In this document: positions 1 through 8,937 of the stretch, piece after piece
Position numbering within the stretch: position 1 is the stretch's first letter
Layout: each line of letters starts with the position of its first letter
Program-made: the position numbers and the translations under genes
Notes under the pieces: generated by a model
Seen by the model: the letters and a program-made list of their open reading frames with translations, nothing else
Told to the model about the DNA's origin: nothing
Database searches by the model: none
Origin: Imperialibacter sp964351395
GTDB lineage: Bacteria > Bacteroidota > Bacteroidia > Cytophagales > Cyclobacteriaceae
Reading direction: 5' to 3'
Assembly (NCBI GenBank): GCA_964351395.1
Contig: CAYGOF010000003.1
Location: 248,001 to 312,000, forward strand
Length of the DNA stretch: 64,000 bases

Positions 1-1788
1 CACTTTAGACAAAATATTTCGTTTGCCATAGATCCAAAACTGTCGGTAGAAGTTAGGTAGCCGAAAGTTCGACTTAGGGATAGAAGTATCATGTCTTAAT
101 TGCTTTACGCTGGGCTCAATCTTCTCCTTGTATTTTGTATACCAATTCTCCGGTGTAATCTTCCGTACAGATGTAGGTCGCCCATCATCATCAATGGTTT
201 TCGTTTCTACAATCTGAAGTATCTGTTCAGGAATCACATTACCGCAGTGCGGGCATTCGCTCTCTGTAGCATTTACCTGCGTGCTCTCACTTTTAAAATA
301 AACGACGGCATCGATAGGGTTTCCATTGTAAATAGGATAGCCTCCTTTATCCAGCATCCAAAGCTTATCGAACAACTTGTAAATGTCAGATGAGGGCTGA
401 TGGATGATGACAATAACAAGTTTCCCCTTCCTGGACAGGTCCTTTAGCAGCCACATTACCTTTTCGGAATCCATAGAGGAAAGTCCAGAAGTAGGCTCAT
501 CGACATAAAGCAGCGCTGGCTCACGCAATAGCTCCAAGGCAATATTTAGTCGCTTTCGCTGTCCACCTGAAATCGACTTATTCAATGGGTCGCCTACCCG
601 CAAGTCTTTAATTTCATACAGGTCTAGTTCGTGCAACACCTTGTCCACCGTCTCTTTGATCTGCTCTTTAGTGAATTCACTAAAACACATCTGAGCATTG
701 AAATAGAGGTTCTGATAGACCGTGAGTTCCTCAAAGAGTAGGTCGTCCTGCGGCACAAAACCTATCATTCCATACCGAGCAGCATTTTCCATGCTGAACC
801 CATTGAGAGTGACCCGTCCGTCAGTAGGCTCAATTTTTCCGTTAAGTAAATTAAGTAAGGTAGATTTCCCTACGCCACTTCCTCCCATCACACCTACCAG
901 TGTCCCCGATTCCTCAGAAAAATTAAATGGGTGAATACCGTTATCGCTATTCTTGAAATGAAACGTCAGGTTACGCCCAGTAAGAACTATATGACCCTTC
1001 TTTTGATCTTCTAAAAACTTCCGGGTGATCTCTGTCTCGTAAATAGGTCGGATCGTTTTACCCTTGATAATTGCACCCGGCTTCAGTTGATAGGAGCGGC
1101 CTTTTATGATCTTATTACTTTCAAGGTAAATATTGAGGGGACCATCATACCTAAAAAAGAAGGTATTGATACTGGCGATGTGCAAAACCAGAATCTTACC
1201 AAACATGTTGTCGACATGTATATGATGAAATTCGGTACTACCCGGCGACTTCTTCTTTTTCATCATCCAGGCAATATCATCAGGCCATTCGGTGACGGTC
1301 TTGTCTATTACAAGGGCACGATTTTTATCGATACCTTTTCCGTCCGACTTCAGAATGAAAGCCTTGATGTCTTCCACCTCTTTAGATGGAATACTAAAAT
1401 TCATCCCGACAAGCATTAAAAACTGCTCTTCCCTATCGGTCACTTTCCCATCGGCAAAAATCAGCTCCAATAACTGGAGATAAACAATAATGCGTTCGTG
1501 TTGAAGGAGCTCCTTGTTGAGGTTGTTACAGATGTAGGTAACCTGAAGAATACTTTCTACATCAGTAGCCAGCATTGCCTCCTCATCGCCTGTCCTGGGT
1601 TGACTTCGATGGTAGCGGAGATAATTATGATAAAGGTCAATATAAGCCTGAGTTAGCTCCTCGTTGTTTAAGGTCCTATTGAGGTACGGCTTGATTACTA
1701 ATTCCACCGAGTCAAACTGATCATCATCCTTGACACTCTCAATAATGGCGAACAGATGCATTAAAGCATTAACAATCGACTCGGTCAT
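1..1788 (-). CDS. ABCG-type ABC transporter with N-terminal TerB-like domain (C-terminus off the left edge)
   Basis: About 596 residues are visible on the minus strand from the ATG at 1788; no stop is reached. An acidic helical N-terminus resembles TerB (LLELIFADGKVTDREEQF near residue 100). A short beta-rich linker follows, then an ABC ATPase with Walker A GGSGVGKST (about 300), Q-loop FVPQDDLL, signature SISGGQRKRLN, Walker B ALLYVDEPTSGLS and H-loop IIHQPSSD. After it comes a CPHC-GN-PEQ zinc-knuckle-like segment. The membrane half should lie outside the window. The protein is a paralogue of the transporter at 30220-33258 and, like it, follows a helical lipoprotein gene (36 bp gap). Role inferred: ATP-driven transport or extraction at the inner membrane; substrate unknown. 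Confidence 0.88.
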   Translation of the reverse strand, partial: MTESIVNALMHLFAIIESVKDDDQFDSVELVIKPYLNRTLNNEELTQAYIDLYHNYLRYHRSQPRTGDEEAMLATDVESILQVTYICNNLNKELLQHERIIVYLQLLELIFADGKVTDREEQFLMLVGMNFSIPSKEVEDIKAFILKSDGKGIDKNRALVIDKTVTEWPDDIAWMMKKKKSPGSTEFHHIHVDNMFGKILVLHIASINTFFFRYDGPLNIYLESNKIIKGRSYQLKPGAIIKGKTIRPIYETEITRKFLEDQKKGHIVLTGRNLTFHFKNSDNGIHPFNFSEESGTLVGVMGGSGVGKSTLLNLLNGKIEPTDGRVTLNGFSMENAARYGMIGFVPQDDLLFEELTVYQNLYFNAQMCFSEFTKEQIKETVDKVLHELDLYEIKDLRVGDPLNKSISGGQRKRLNIALELLREPALLYVDEPTSGLSSMDSEKVMWLLKDLSRKGKLVIVIIHQPSSDIYKLFDKLWMLDKGGYPIYNGNPIDAVVYFKSESTQVNATESECPHCGNVIPEQILQIVETKTIDDDGRPTSVRKITPENWYTKYKEKIEPSVKQLRHDTSIPKSNFRLPNFYRQFWIYGKRNILSKV

Positions 1789-1824
1789 AGCCGGGATATA
1801 GGAACTAACTCAGGCAGAAACAAA

Positions 1825-2640
1825 TTATGGTGTTACTAATTCTGTACGAATAGACTCAATGCTAGTCTGCAATCCGTCAAACTGCTCAGCAGTTAACTTG
1901 TCGCCTACCTGGCTATAAGCCTCGTTGATACGCTGAAGTGAAGGAAGTATCTTCTGTACGTTTTCGTCGTCAGAAAACTCACCTAACAAATCAACTAGCT
2001 TCGAAACGTGCGTCTTCTGAGCACCAATTACATCAAGTAACTTCTGGTCATAACCACTGCTGATAACAAGGTTAGATGAAATGTACAATCCTTCGATAAC
2101 ACTACCCGCCAATACCAGCAATGACGTTCTTTCCTGAGAGCTGCGGTTCAAAAACACATATGTCTCGTAGAAAGCTTCAGTGATGATGTTGATCAGCGAA
2201 TCTTTGTTTTGAAGGTTATTCTCAACGCTGCGAGCCATTTCCATGGTGAAGCCAGAGCTGATGTTCAGGCTTTGGATAAGCTTTCTTGAAGCATTAAGGT
2301 AGTCCATTGTTTCTTGCTGACGGTTGTATGTACTGGCATAGCTAAGGTCAGCACCATATACACCTAGGTTCACAGCTTTGCTATACCCTGTCACATATTG
2401 ATCAACGTTTTCCGGATCGTTGGAAATGCCCAAAACGAATCCAGCTTTTGCATCAATAAGCATTTGAGTTACTTCAAATGATGTTGGGATAGGATAGTTA
2501 AATTCTTTTTCAACTTTTTCAACAGCGCTTTCCTTAGTGGCTTCTTCAGCAGACGCAGCTTTTTTGTCGCCTGAGCTGCAGGAAACAACGAACGGGATTA
2601 CTGCAAGCAAAAGAAGTGATTTCAGGTTTTTCATAGTCAT
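1825..2640 (-). CDS. Helical lipoprotein paired with TerB-ABCG transporter
   Basis: A 271-residue lipoprotein. The signal peptide ends in VVSC (Cys21 counted from the first ATG; a second ATG lies two codons in), followed by an Ala/Glu/Lys-rich linker and an apparently all-helical domain. Its core has the pattern NLGVY-ADLSY-STYN-QE and later LVLAGSVIEGLYISS, which recurs in the lipoprotein at 29201-30115. Both are the first gene of a two-gene unit with an ABCG-type transporter, so I infer a periplasmic partner or adaptor for that transporter. I do not recognise a named family and assign no biochemical activity. The gene is followed 36 bp later by the transporter with no visible terminator between them. 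Confidence 0.85.
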   Translation of the reverse strand: MTMKNLKSLLLLAVIPFVVSCSSGDKKAASAEEATKESAVEKVEKEFNYPIPTSFEVTQMLIDAKAGFVLGISNDPENVDQYVTGYSKAVNLGVYGADLSYASTYNRQQETMDYLNASRKLIQSLNISSGFTMEMARSVENNLQNKDSLINIITEAFYETYVFLNRSSQERTSLLVLAGSVIEGLYISSNLVISSGYDQKLLDVIGAQKTHVSKLVDLLGEFSDDENVQKILPSLQRINEAYSQVGDKLTAEQFDGLQTSIESIRTELVTP

Positions 2641-2688
2641 TAGTTTTTGGTCTTATCTAGAAGGGTTGAATTTATTGCATTATTTGAA

Positions 2689-2696
2689 CAAATCTA
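2689..2696 (-). promoter_or_regulatory. Candidate Bacteroidetes -7 promoter box
   Basis: Read on the minus strand this is TAGATTTG, an exact match to the Bacteroidetes TAnnTTTG box, about 49 bp upstream of the lipoprotein start at 2640. I see no good TTTG -33 partner at the usual spacing, so this is a plausible promoter only. Confidence 0.35.
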
Positions 2697-2791
2697 AATG
2701 TTTAGTTTGAATTACATCTACTAATCTACCAATGGCTTATATTGTAGATCAGCTTCAACCTATTTTAGTTCAAGGATGCTAAATTAATTCA

Positions 2792-3493
2792 ATGATCAAT
2801 AATCCCAACTATCCGCTGCGGTCTCTTGGTTATTTTATTTTACCATTGGCTGTTTGCCTGGTACTGATGCGAGGCGTACCACTCCCCAACGAAAAAGCAG
2901 TAGCCCCCTATAATAGCCTCATCCTGGCACTTGAATTTGTTCATTCTGCAGATGATGTCTTCGATGCCCTGGATCCATTGTCAGACAGCGAAATTCTTGC
3001 GCTCGATAAGGTCAACTATTATGATTTTCTTTTCATGCTGGTCTATAGCTGGCTTTTAGGCACCTTTATATATCAACTGGGAAGTTCGATTGCTCAGCGC
3101 CCGGTCAAAAGCCTCGCTCCGATAGCTATTGTCATTTTTCTCGCAGACTTGCTTGAAAATATCATGATGCTCAACATCACTTCATTGTATCTGAAGGGTC
3201 AAAGTGACTTCACGCCATTCAGCAATTTCCTACCCTTGTTTACCTGGACTAAGTGGGCTCTTTTAGCCATTACTTTTGCAGGTCTTGGTATTGTGCTCAT
3301 CCAACGAGGTTCAATGTCTAAAGTTTTTTCCGTATTCATGTTTCTCCCGGCAATTCTGCTGGCACTTAGCGTAGTAGATTATTACAGTTGGGTCAACAGG
3401 TTTACAAGCTCAATATTTTTGAGCTTCGCAATACTCATTATCTTTGCACTTTCCTTTAAAACTGTTGTATCAATAGCGCCTGACAAGGCCTGA
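2792..3493 (+). CDS. Hypothetical integral membrane protein
   Basis: A 233-residue protein with five to six hydrophobic segments: residues about 12-28, 80-98, 108-130, 150-170, 178-195 and 205-225. The loop between the first two segments is acidic (ADDVFDALDPLSDSE). No catalytic motif or known family is recognisable. It ends 9 bp before the GH1 beta-glucosidase and is probably co-transcribed with it. It is divergent from the lipoprotein/ABC unit on its left across a 151-bp spacer. Function unknown. Confidence 0.75.
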   Translation: MINNPNYPLRSLGYFILPLAVCLVLMRGVPLPNEKAVAPYNSLILALEFVHSADDVFDALDPLSDSEILALDKVNYYDFLFMLVYSWLLGTFIYQLGSSIAQRPVKSLAPIAIVIFLADLLENIMMLNITSLYLKGQSDFTPFSNFLPLFTWTKWALLAITFAGLGIVLIQRGSMSKVFSVFMFLPAILLALSVVDYYSWVNRFTSSIFLSFAILIIFALSFKTVVSIAPDKA

Positions 3494-3502
3494 TCGTCCA
3501 GA

Positions 3503-4933
3503 ATGTTTCAAAACAGCCAACAGGTGAGTCATCCGAAAAAGCACCTGTATAAAAGTCAAAGTGGTTCACAATCGAAGCTTCAGGAAGATTTACGTCCTTT
3601 TAACAGAGGTGACTTTGGAAATGATTTTACATGGGGTGTGGCCACCGCGGCTTTTCAAACGGAAGGTGCCTGGAACCTGGACGGCAAAGGAGAATCTATT
3701 TGGGACCGATTTACGCACACAAAAGGAAAGATCAAAAGTGGAGAGCAGGCAGATACAGCCGCAGATTTTTACCACCGCTACAAAGAAGACATAGACCTTG
3801 TGAAATTGATGGGGTTTGATGCTTTCAGGTTTTCAATCGCATGGCCCCGACTTATTCCTGCCGGCACTGGCGCCATCAACCGGAAAGGAATCGATTTCTA
3901 CCACAAAGTAATTGACTACTGCCTGGAACAAGGCATCACTCCATGGGTCACTTTGTACCATTGGGATTTGCCACAGGTCCTGCAAGACAAGGGCGGTTGG
4001 ACCAATCGAGACATCATTGGTTGGTTCTCAGATTATGTAAACCTGGCGACCCGCGAATATGGTTCAAAAGTAAGTAACTGGATGGTGCTCAATGAGCCCA
4101 TGGCTTTTACTGGCCTTGGGTACATGACAGGCTACCATGCCCCAGGTGTAAAAGGCCTCGATTCCTTTTTGAAAGCAGCGCACCATACCACCATGTGCCA
4201 GGCCGAGGGTGGTAGAATAGTTCGCCAGAATGTGCCACATGCTAACATTGGCACTACCTATTCCTGTTCCCATATTGACCCTGTAGACAAGCTGCCGTGG
4301 AATGTTGAAGCCGCCAATAGAATGGATGCCGTTTTTAACCGGCTTTTTGTGGAGCCAGGCTTGGGGATGGGATATCCAACCAAAACGGTCCCCATTCTGA
4401 AAAGAATTGAGAAGTTTATGGAAGCTGGTGATGAAGAAAAGCTCCCCTTCCAATTCGACTTTATTGGCATACAAAACTACTTCCGGATTGTATCCAAATA
4501 CTCGCTCTTTACACTGGGCCTTTTTGCCAAAGAAGTGCCCGCAACAAAACGAAAGGTTGAGATGAACTCGATGAATTTCGAAATTTTTCCGGAAGGGATT
4601 TACCACATGCTCAAGCGTTTTGGAAGCTACGAAGGAGTAAAGAAATTGCTTGTTACTGAAAACGGTGTTTGCCTGCCCGATCATTTATCCAACGGTGCCG
4701 TGAACGACTACCGGCGAATAAAGTTTTTTGAGGAATACTTGCTACAAGTGCTACGTGCAAAAAAAGAGGGTATTGATGTAGATGGCTATTTTGTATGGAC
4801 CCTCACCGATAACTTTGAATGGAGCGAAGGATATGACCCCCGTTTTGGCCTGGTGCATGTAGACTTTGCCACGCAGCAACGAACGGTGAAAGATTCAGGG
4901 TGGTGGTGGAAGGAATTACTGACTGTCGGGTAA
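3503..4933 (+). CDS. GH1 beta-glucosidase
   Basis: A 476-residue glycoside hydrolase family 1 protein of typical length for a (beta/alpha)8 barrel plus a roughly 35-residue hydrophilic N-terminal extension. The start of the barrel is FTWGVATAAFQTEGA (about 42). The acid/base is Glu198 in WMVLNEP and the nucleophile Glu386 in LLVTENG. FEWSEGYDPRFGLVHVD near the C-terminus is the usual GH1 aglycone/glycone-site signature. There is no signal peptide, so it should be cytoplasmic and release glucose from imported beta-glucosides. It could finish beta-glucan oligosaccharides such as those from the GH144 locus 15 kb away, but that link is inference; other beta-glycosides are equally possible. Confidence 0.95.
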   Translation: MFQNSQQVSHPKKHLYKSQSGSQSKLQEDLRPFNRGDFGNDFTWGVATAAFQTEGAWNLDGKGESIWDRFTHTKGKIKSGEQADTAADFYHRYKEDIDLVKLMGFDAFRFSIAWPRLIPAGTGAINRKGIDFYHKVIDYCLEQGITPWVTLYHWDLPQVLQDKGGWTNRDIIGWFSDYVNLATREYGSKVSNWMVLNEPMAFTGLGYMTGYHAPGVKGLDSFLKAAHHTTMCQAEGGRIVRQNVPHANIGTTYSCSHIDPVDKLPWNVEAANRMDAVFNRLFVEPGLGMGYPTKTVPILKRIEKFMEAGDEEKLPFQFDFIGIQNYFRIVSKYSLFTLGLFAKEVPATKRKVEMNSMNFEIFPEGIYHMLKRFGSYEGVKKLLVTENGVCLPDHLSNGAVNDYRRIKFFEEYLLQVLRAKKEGIDVDGYFVWTLTDNFEWSEGYDPRFGLVHVDFATQQRTVKDSGWWWKELLTVG

Positions 4934-4982
4934 ATCCACCGCAATATTGTTTATCTTTAAGTCGTCATTTAAGGCCTAAATA

Positions 4983-5171
4983 ATGAAAACGAAAATGCCT
5001 ATTCGTATAGTAAAAAAAGGACAGGACGATGGCAATCTATTATATTGGCTGAGCCTATCGAAAGCAGAGAGAATGATAGAGTTGGAAAAAACAAGAGAGG
5101 AAGTAAATCTTCGTTTGTATGGAGCTGAGCAAGGATTTCAAAGAGTTCTTAGAATTATTAAACGTACATAA
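4983..5171 (+). CDS. Small protein overlapping a nucleotidyltransferase gene (possible antitoxin)
   Basis: A 62-residue charged protein: MPIRIVKKGQDDGNLLYW, then a helical SKAERMIELEKTREEVN segment. Small proteins of this pattern often precede AbiEii/DUF6036-like nucleotidyltransferase genes in Bacteroidetes and Chlorobi. Its last 53 bp overlap the start of the next gene in a different frame, so the two are translationally linked. An antitoxin role is inferred from order, size and overlap; there is no DNA-binding motif I can name. Confidence 0.65.
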   Translation: MKTKMPIRIVKKGQDDGNLLYWLSLSKAERMIELEKTREEVNLRLYGAEQGFQRVLRIIKRT

Positions 5172-5586
5172 AGTCAAGTACCTGATTGTTGGAGGTTACG
5201 CGGTTAACTTCCATGGATATCCCCGATACACCAAAGACATTGACTTGTGGATTTGGCTGAAAAAAGAAAACCTTACAAGTCTATTAAGTGCCCTTCAAGA
5301 GTTTGGTATTAATGCAGATTCTTTATCTGAAGGCGATCTTTATGAAAAATCAAATATTATTCAACTTGGCTACGAGCCTCACAGAATTGATTTATTGATG
5401 GATGTAGATGGAATTGACTTCGAATCGTGCTTTAGAAAAAGAAAGACTGTGACCCTGGATGATGTTGCAGTAAACTTTTTAGGCATTGATGACTTAATTC
5501 TTGCGAAGAAATCGATGGGCAGACTACAGGATCTTGCTGATGCTGAACAGCTCGAAAAAATCAGAAAAAAAGGCTCGGCCAAATAG
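5119..5586 (+). CDS. Nucleotidyltransferase-fold protein, AbiEii/DUF6036-like
   Basis: A 155-residue protein with the nucleotidyltransferase signature YLIVGGYAVNFHGYPRYT followed by KDIDLWI: the GG-x-A pair and the metal-binding D-x-D (D-I-D) near residue 40. A later IDLLMDVDGIDF strand could supply the third acidic residue. The family includes toxins and resistance proteins that transfer nucleotides to RNA or protein targets. The gene begins inside the preceding small gene (53-bp overlap), the usual arrangement of a two-gene toxin-antitoxin or defence-like pair. The target is unknown, and a housekeeping role cannot be excluded. Confidence 0.8.
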   Translation: MELSKDFKEFLELLNVHKVKYLIVGGYAVNFHGYPRYTKDIDLWIWLKKENLTSLLSALQEFGINADSLSEGDLYEKSNIIQLGYEPHRIDLLMDVDGIDFESCFRKRKTVTLDDVAVNFLGIDDLILAKKSMGRLQDLADAEQLEKIRKKGSAK

Positions 5587-5613
5587 CTTCCTTCAATATA
5601 ATCCAGTATTTCC

Positions 5614-5621
5614 TACTTTTG
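5614..5621 (+). promoter_or_regulatory. TAnnTTTG box immediately before the M28 peptidase start
   Basis: TACTTTTG matches the Bacteroidetes -7 consensus exactly and ends only 3 nt before the ATG at 5625. If used, transcription would start at or within a few bases of the start codon, giving a leaderless or near-leaderless mRNA. No clear -33 element is visible. Confidence 0.35.
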
Positions 5622-5624
5622 CAC

Positions 5625-7346
5625 ATGAAAAACATTGCCCTATTTTCCTTAATGGCCATCTCATTGAATTGCACTCAGCCAAACTACGAGACAGCCAATC
5701 CATCAAGCACCTATTTTGACCTGGTAAGACCAGAGATTACCGGAGAACTTGCTTTCGAAACCACCGCCTATGTAGAGAAATATTGGCGCCTGGCTGGCAA
5801 TGCTGGCTTCGATAGTAGTATTTACAGGGTGGTACAGCAACTGGAAAAAGCAGGCTATGTGCTGGAAGAGAATGCCGGAAAAAAAGACAGGCTGGTTTAC
5901 AGAATTGAAAAAAGAGCATTATCAAAGCCCACCTGGGAGCCTGTAGACGGAGAAGTAACAATTGCTGGCAATGATGTGCCATTGCTAAGTTTTGAAACCA
6001 ACAGAAACATGCTTCCTATCTACACGACAAGCACACCTGCTGAAGGAATAAAGGGTGAAGTGGTGTTTGTAAAAGATATTCAAGCAATTACCAACGGAAG
6101 CTTGAAGGGGAAAATTGTATTGGCCGATACGAAACCTAAGCTGGCGTTTGAACAGGCTGTGCAAAAGGGAGGAGCCCTGGCGGTGCTGACCTACGACAAC
6201 CCAGCCTACCTGCAGCCAGAAAAAAACACTACGTCTATCCAGTTCAGAAGCATTCCTTATCAGGAGGGAAAAGAAGCATGGGCAATAGCGTTGTCCTATG
6301 AGGCAAGAGAAAAACTAAGGCAAGCCCTCGCCAAAGGAAAAGTGGAGTTAATTATCAACACAAAGACTAACATCTACCCAGCCGAGGAATTGACAGTAGT
6401 AGCCAACGTGAGAGGCTCACAAGTGCCTTTCGAAAGCTTGGTCTTTAGTGCCCATGTGCAGGAACCCGGAGCTAACGACAATGCATCTGGAACCGGCACA
6501 CAGCTGGAAATGGCTGCTGCAACAGCTAAGCTGGTTAAAAATAGCTCCATAGACCCAAAGCGGACCATCACCTTCCTTTGGGGAGATGAGATAGTTTCAA
6601 CCCGCCGGTATATTGAGGAAGACACGCTTCGAGCCTCACATATTAAATGGGGCATCAGTTTAGATATGGTAGGGGAAAATACTGCTGTGACTGGCGGCAC
6701 TTTTCTCATAGAAAAAATGCCTGACCCTAGTGCCATATGGACACGTGGAAAAGACAAACACACTGAATGGGGAGCAGGGGACGTAAGCATCGAAGATATG
6801 GCGCCTCATTATTTTAACGACTTTGTCTGGAACCGTTTCCAGGAGCAGGGTGCAGTGGCCAACTGGCAGGTAGCATATAACCCTTTTGAAGGAGGTAGCG
6901 ATCACGTTCCTTTTCTGGATGCTAAAATTCCAGGCTTGCTGCTATGGCATTTTACAGATCAATTTTATCATACCGACAACGATAGGCTAGACAAAGTATC
7001 TAAAGAAACTGAGAAAAATGTAGCCACCACTGCACTTGCTATCGCATTTACCCTCGTCAATGCAGACCATGCCACGGCTCTTTCCATTATTGAGGAGACA
7101 AAAGCAGCTGCCATTGAACGATTGACTATAGAGATTGAGTTAAGCAAAGCCGCAATGGCAAGTGGCTCAAGCAAGGCTGAAGAAACGAAAATTATCAATG
7201 CATGGACCGATTGGTACCTCAAAGCGCTTGGCACCATCAAAGACATGGAAGTAAAAGGTTCAAGTGTTGAAGTAATAAACGAAATCAAGTCTGGGCAAGC
7301 CGAAATCAAGAAAATGGCCGATAAACTTATCGAAGAACTAAAGTAA
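5625..7346 (+). CDS. M28-family metallopeptidase, lipoprotein
   Basis: A 573-residue secreted peptidase. I start it at the ATG at 5625, because the in-frame TTG two codons upstream adds nothing and the ATG gives a clean lipoprotein signal ending SLNC. A protease-associated-type insert lies around residues 120-240. The M28 zinc centre follows in order: SAHVQEPGANDNASG (His and bridging Asp), FLWGDE (Glu), ISLDMVGE (Asp) and GGSDHVPF (His). The C-terminal 120 residues are helical and charged. It is probably an outer-membrane or periplasmic aminopeptidase. The following gene starts 47 bp later on the same strand. Confidence 0.9.
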   Translation: MKNIALFSLMAISLNCTQPNYETANPSSTYFDLVRPEITGELAFETTAYVEKYWRLAGNAGFDSSIYRVVQQLEKAGYVLEENAGKKDRLVYRIEKRALSKPTWEPVDGEVTIAGNDVPLLSFETNRNMLPIYTTSTPAEGIKGEVVFVKDIQAITNGSLKGKIVLADTKPKLAFEQAVQKGGALAVLTYDNPAYLQPEKNTTSIQFRSIPYQEGKEAWAIALSYEAREKLRQALAKGKVELIINTKTNIYPAEELTVVANVRGSQVPFESLVFSAHVQEPGANDNASGTGTQLEMAAATAKLVKNSSIDPKRTITFLWGDEIVSTRRYIEEDTLRASHIKWGISLDMVGENTAVTGGTFLIEKMPDPSAIWTRGKDKHTEWGAGDVSIEDMAPHYFNDFVWNRFQEQGAVANWQVAYNPFEGGSDHVPFLDAKIPGLLLWHFTDQFYHTDNDRLDKVSKETEKNVATTALAIAFTLVNADHATALSIIEETKAAAIERLTIEIELSKAAMASGSSKAEETKIINAWTDWYLKALGTIKDMEVKGSSVEVINEIKSGQAEIKKMADKLIEELK

Positions 7347-7393
7347 AGGTTCAGGCTGGAGAAATAAGAAGCCAAAACTCTCGTTCAATTTAA

Positions 7394-7975
7394 ATGATCG
7401 GAGCTACGTTTAGAATTTTCATCCTGCTGCTTTTTTCTACGCTTTCAGCAAGTGCACAGAAATACAGCACAGCCATTGGCGTTCGGTTTGGCAACAACCA
7501 TTATGGCGTAACAGCCAAGCAGAAAATATTTAAACAGACTACCCTGGAGGGAATCTTAGCCGCTTATTCCAGTGATTTCAGCAGCACCTTGCTCATCGAA
7601 CAACATTTCCCCCTGATTGGTAAAGGGTTCAATCTCTACACTGGTGCAGGAGCACATTTTGGCGAGCAAAAGGAACAGGGGAAGTATTATGGATACGATG
7701 TGATCCTGGGCGCTGAAATGAAGCTTCCCGGATTACCCATCCTAATTTCAGCAGATATCAAGCCTGCTTATCAAATCAACCATAGTGATTGGTTTACTTT
7801 TTCTACCGCCCTTTCAGCCCACTACATCATTGCCAAAGACTCAAAGAAAAAGCGGCAAAAAGCGAGAGAAAGGAGAAAAAGAAAGAAGGAACGACTCGAA
7901 AGACGAGAAGAAAGATCAAATGAAAACAAAGACTCAGGACTTCTTGAGTTCAATCTGTTTAGGAAAGACGGGTAA
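7394..7975 (+). CDS. Exported hypothetical protein with basic tail
   Basis: A 193-residue protein with a signal peptide (FILLLFSTLSASAQ) and then about 130 residues of alternating beta-strand character (TAIGVRFGNNHYG, LYTGAGAHFGE, ILGAEMKLPG), as in small outer-membrane barrels. The unusual part is the C-terminal tail, roughly residues 150-180, a run of Lys/Arg/Glu (KKKRQKARERRKRKKERLE), before a short hydrophobic end ELNLF-like segment. A highly charged tail after a barrel suggests a periplasmic or peptidoglycan-facing anchor, but this is inference. No family recognised. Confidence 0.7.
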   Translation: MIGATFRIFILLLFSTLSASAQKYSTAIGVRFGNNHYGVTAKQKIFKQTTLEGILAAYSSDFSSTLLIEQHFPLIGKGFNLYTGAGAHFGEQKEQGKYYGYDVILGAEMKLPGLPILISADIKPAYQINHSDWFTFSTALSAHYIIAKDSKKKRQKARERRKRKKERLERREERSNENKDSGLLEFNLFRKDG

Positions 7976-8550
7976 GGAGAGTCATTGCTGAAAGCCCCTG
8001 AATGTAGATTACGGTAGTATGGCCCTCCGAAAAAACGGTAATCGAGGATACCAACTACGATTTTTAGATTCCAGATATTTAACATCCGCGGCAACCTGTT
8101 TGACCTAGCTGCAAAATCGGAGAGATTGCCTTATCGTACAAACATTCGTCTCATGACCATGTTTTGAGTAGCAATAACCGGAGATGTTGACTTTCTGCAA
8201 AAAAACAACTACCGTCAGCAAACCGTATGACCCTCCCAGGCGGGTGGGCGAAAAATGGTGGCAGGGTGCGGGTCAAGGCCCTGTGCGTTGATTTTTCGTT
8301 GACTTTTGGTTACTTTTTGTCCCGGCGGGGAACCGCAAGAAAAAGTAACAGCCAGTCCGGCTTGAGGACAAAACCTCGGGTGCCAAAAAAAGCATGAAGA
8401 CTAGCACCTAGCTCCGACAGATTGCCACGAATGACAATGAAATGAATAGAAACAACTAAAAATCAACGTTCAAATCATCAATAACCAGTGCTGGCAAGTT
8501 TCCTATTAAATACACGGTGTTATTACAAAAAGCCTCCTCTCAAAGCAACA
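7976..8550. other. 575-bp intergenic region with repeat-like hairpin
   Basis: No convincing gene on either strand. The middle (about 8220-8370) is GC-rich and repeat-like, with a G-rich stretch (CCCTCCCAGGCGGGTGGG at 8230-8247) and a hairpin described separately. The flanks are AT-rich and featureless to the eye. Confidence 0.6.
8309..8349. repeat. Inverted repeat GTTACTTTTT / AAAAAGTAAC
   Basis: Perfect 10-bp arms at 8309-8318 and 8340-8349 with a 21-bp GC-rich loop. It could be a decayed mobile or REP-like element. It lies far from either flanking gene end, so a simple terminator role is less likely. Confidence 0.5.
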
Positions 8551-8937
8551 TTACTTCGGAACGTTAGGACCCTTGTATTTGACCATTGCATTGATCCAGA
8601 TGCTTCTGGATAATTGATAATTAATTGGAAGCAGGCCAACTACAATTACGACCACAGACACCATCATCATGGTCAGTGTTACTCGCTCAACCAAAAGACT
8701 AAGCCCAACCCATACAGCTATAAAAATTGCTGAGCTAATCGCATAACTTACAATCATTGCTCCAAAATAGAAGCCCGGCTCAGGCTCAAAAGTTTGGCTG
8801 CACTCCTGACAGCATTTGTACATTCTGGTGAACTTAGTGAAATGATAGGCGGTCCCAGGCTCAAACAAATCACCCTCGTGGCACCGGGGGCACTTCATTT
8901 TAGTGATAGCGTACAACTTTGTTTCTGGGGCTCCCAT
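8551..8937 (-). CDS. DUF983 family membrane protein
   Basis: A 128-residue protein. The N-terminus carries a zinc-ribbon pair, CPRC at about 15 and CCQEC at about 43, followed by PGFYFGAMIVSYA and two hydrophobic segments (about 62-85 and 90-110). This is the DUF983 layout: a cytoplasmic zinc ribbon with two transmembrane helices. Function in the family is not established. It is divergent from the sugar dehydrogenase gene on its right. Confidence 0.9.
   Translation of the reverse strand: MGAPETKLYAITKMKCPRCHEGDLFEPGTAYHFTKFTRMYKCCQECSQTFEPEPGFYFGAMIVSYAISSAIFIAVWVGLSLLVERVTLTMMMVSVVVIVVGLLPINYQLSRSIWINAMVKYKGPNVPK

Noticed and set aside
100..1483. Several short plus-strand frames
   Set aside because: They are opposite-strand shadows of the ABC transporter, whose ATPase motifs are on the minus strand.
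4064..4684. 206-codon minus-strand frame
   Set aside because: Shadow of the GH1 beta-glucosidase; no family resemblance.
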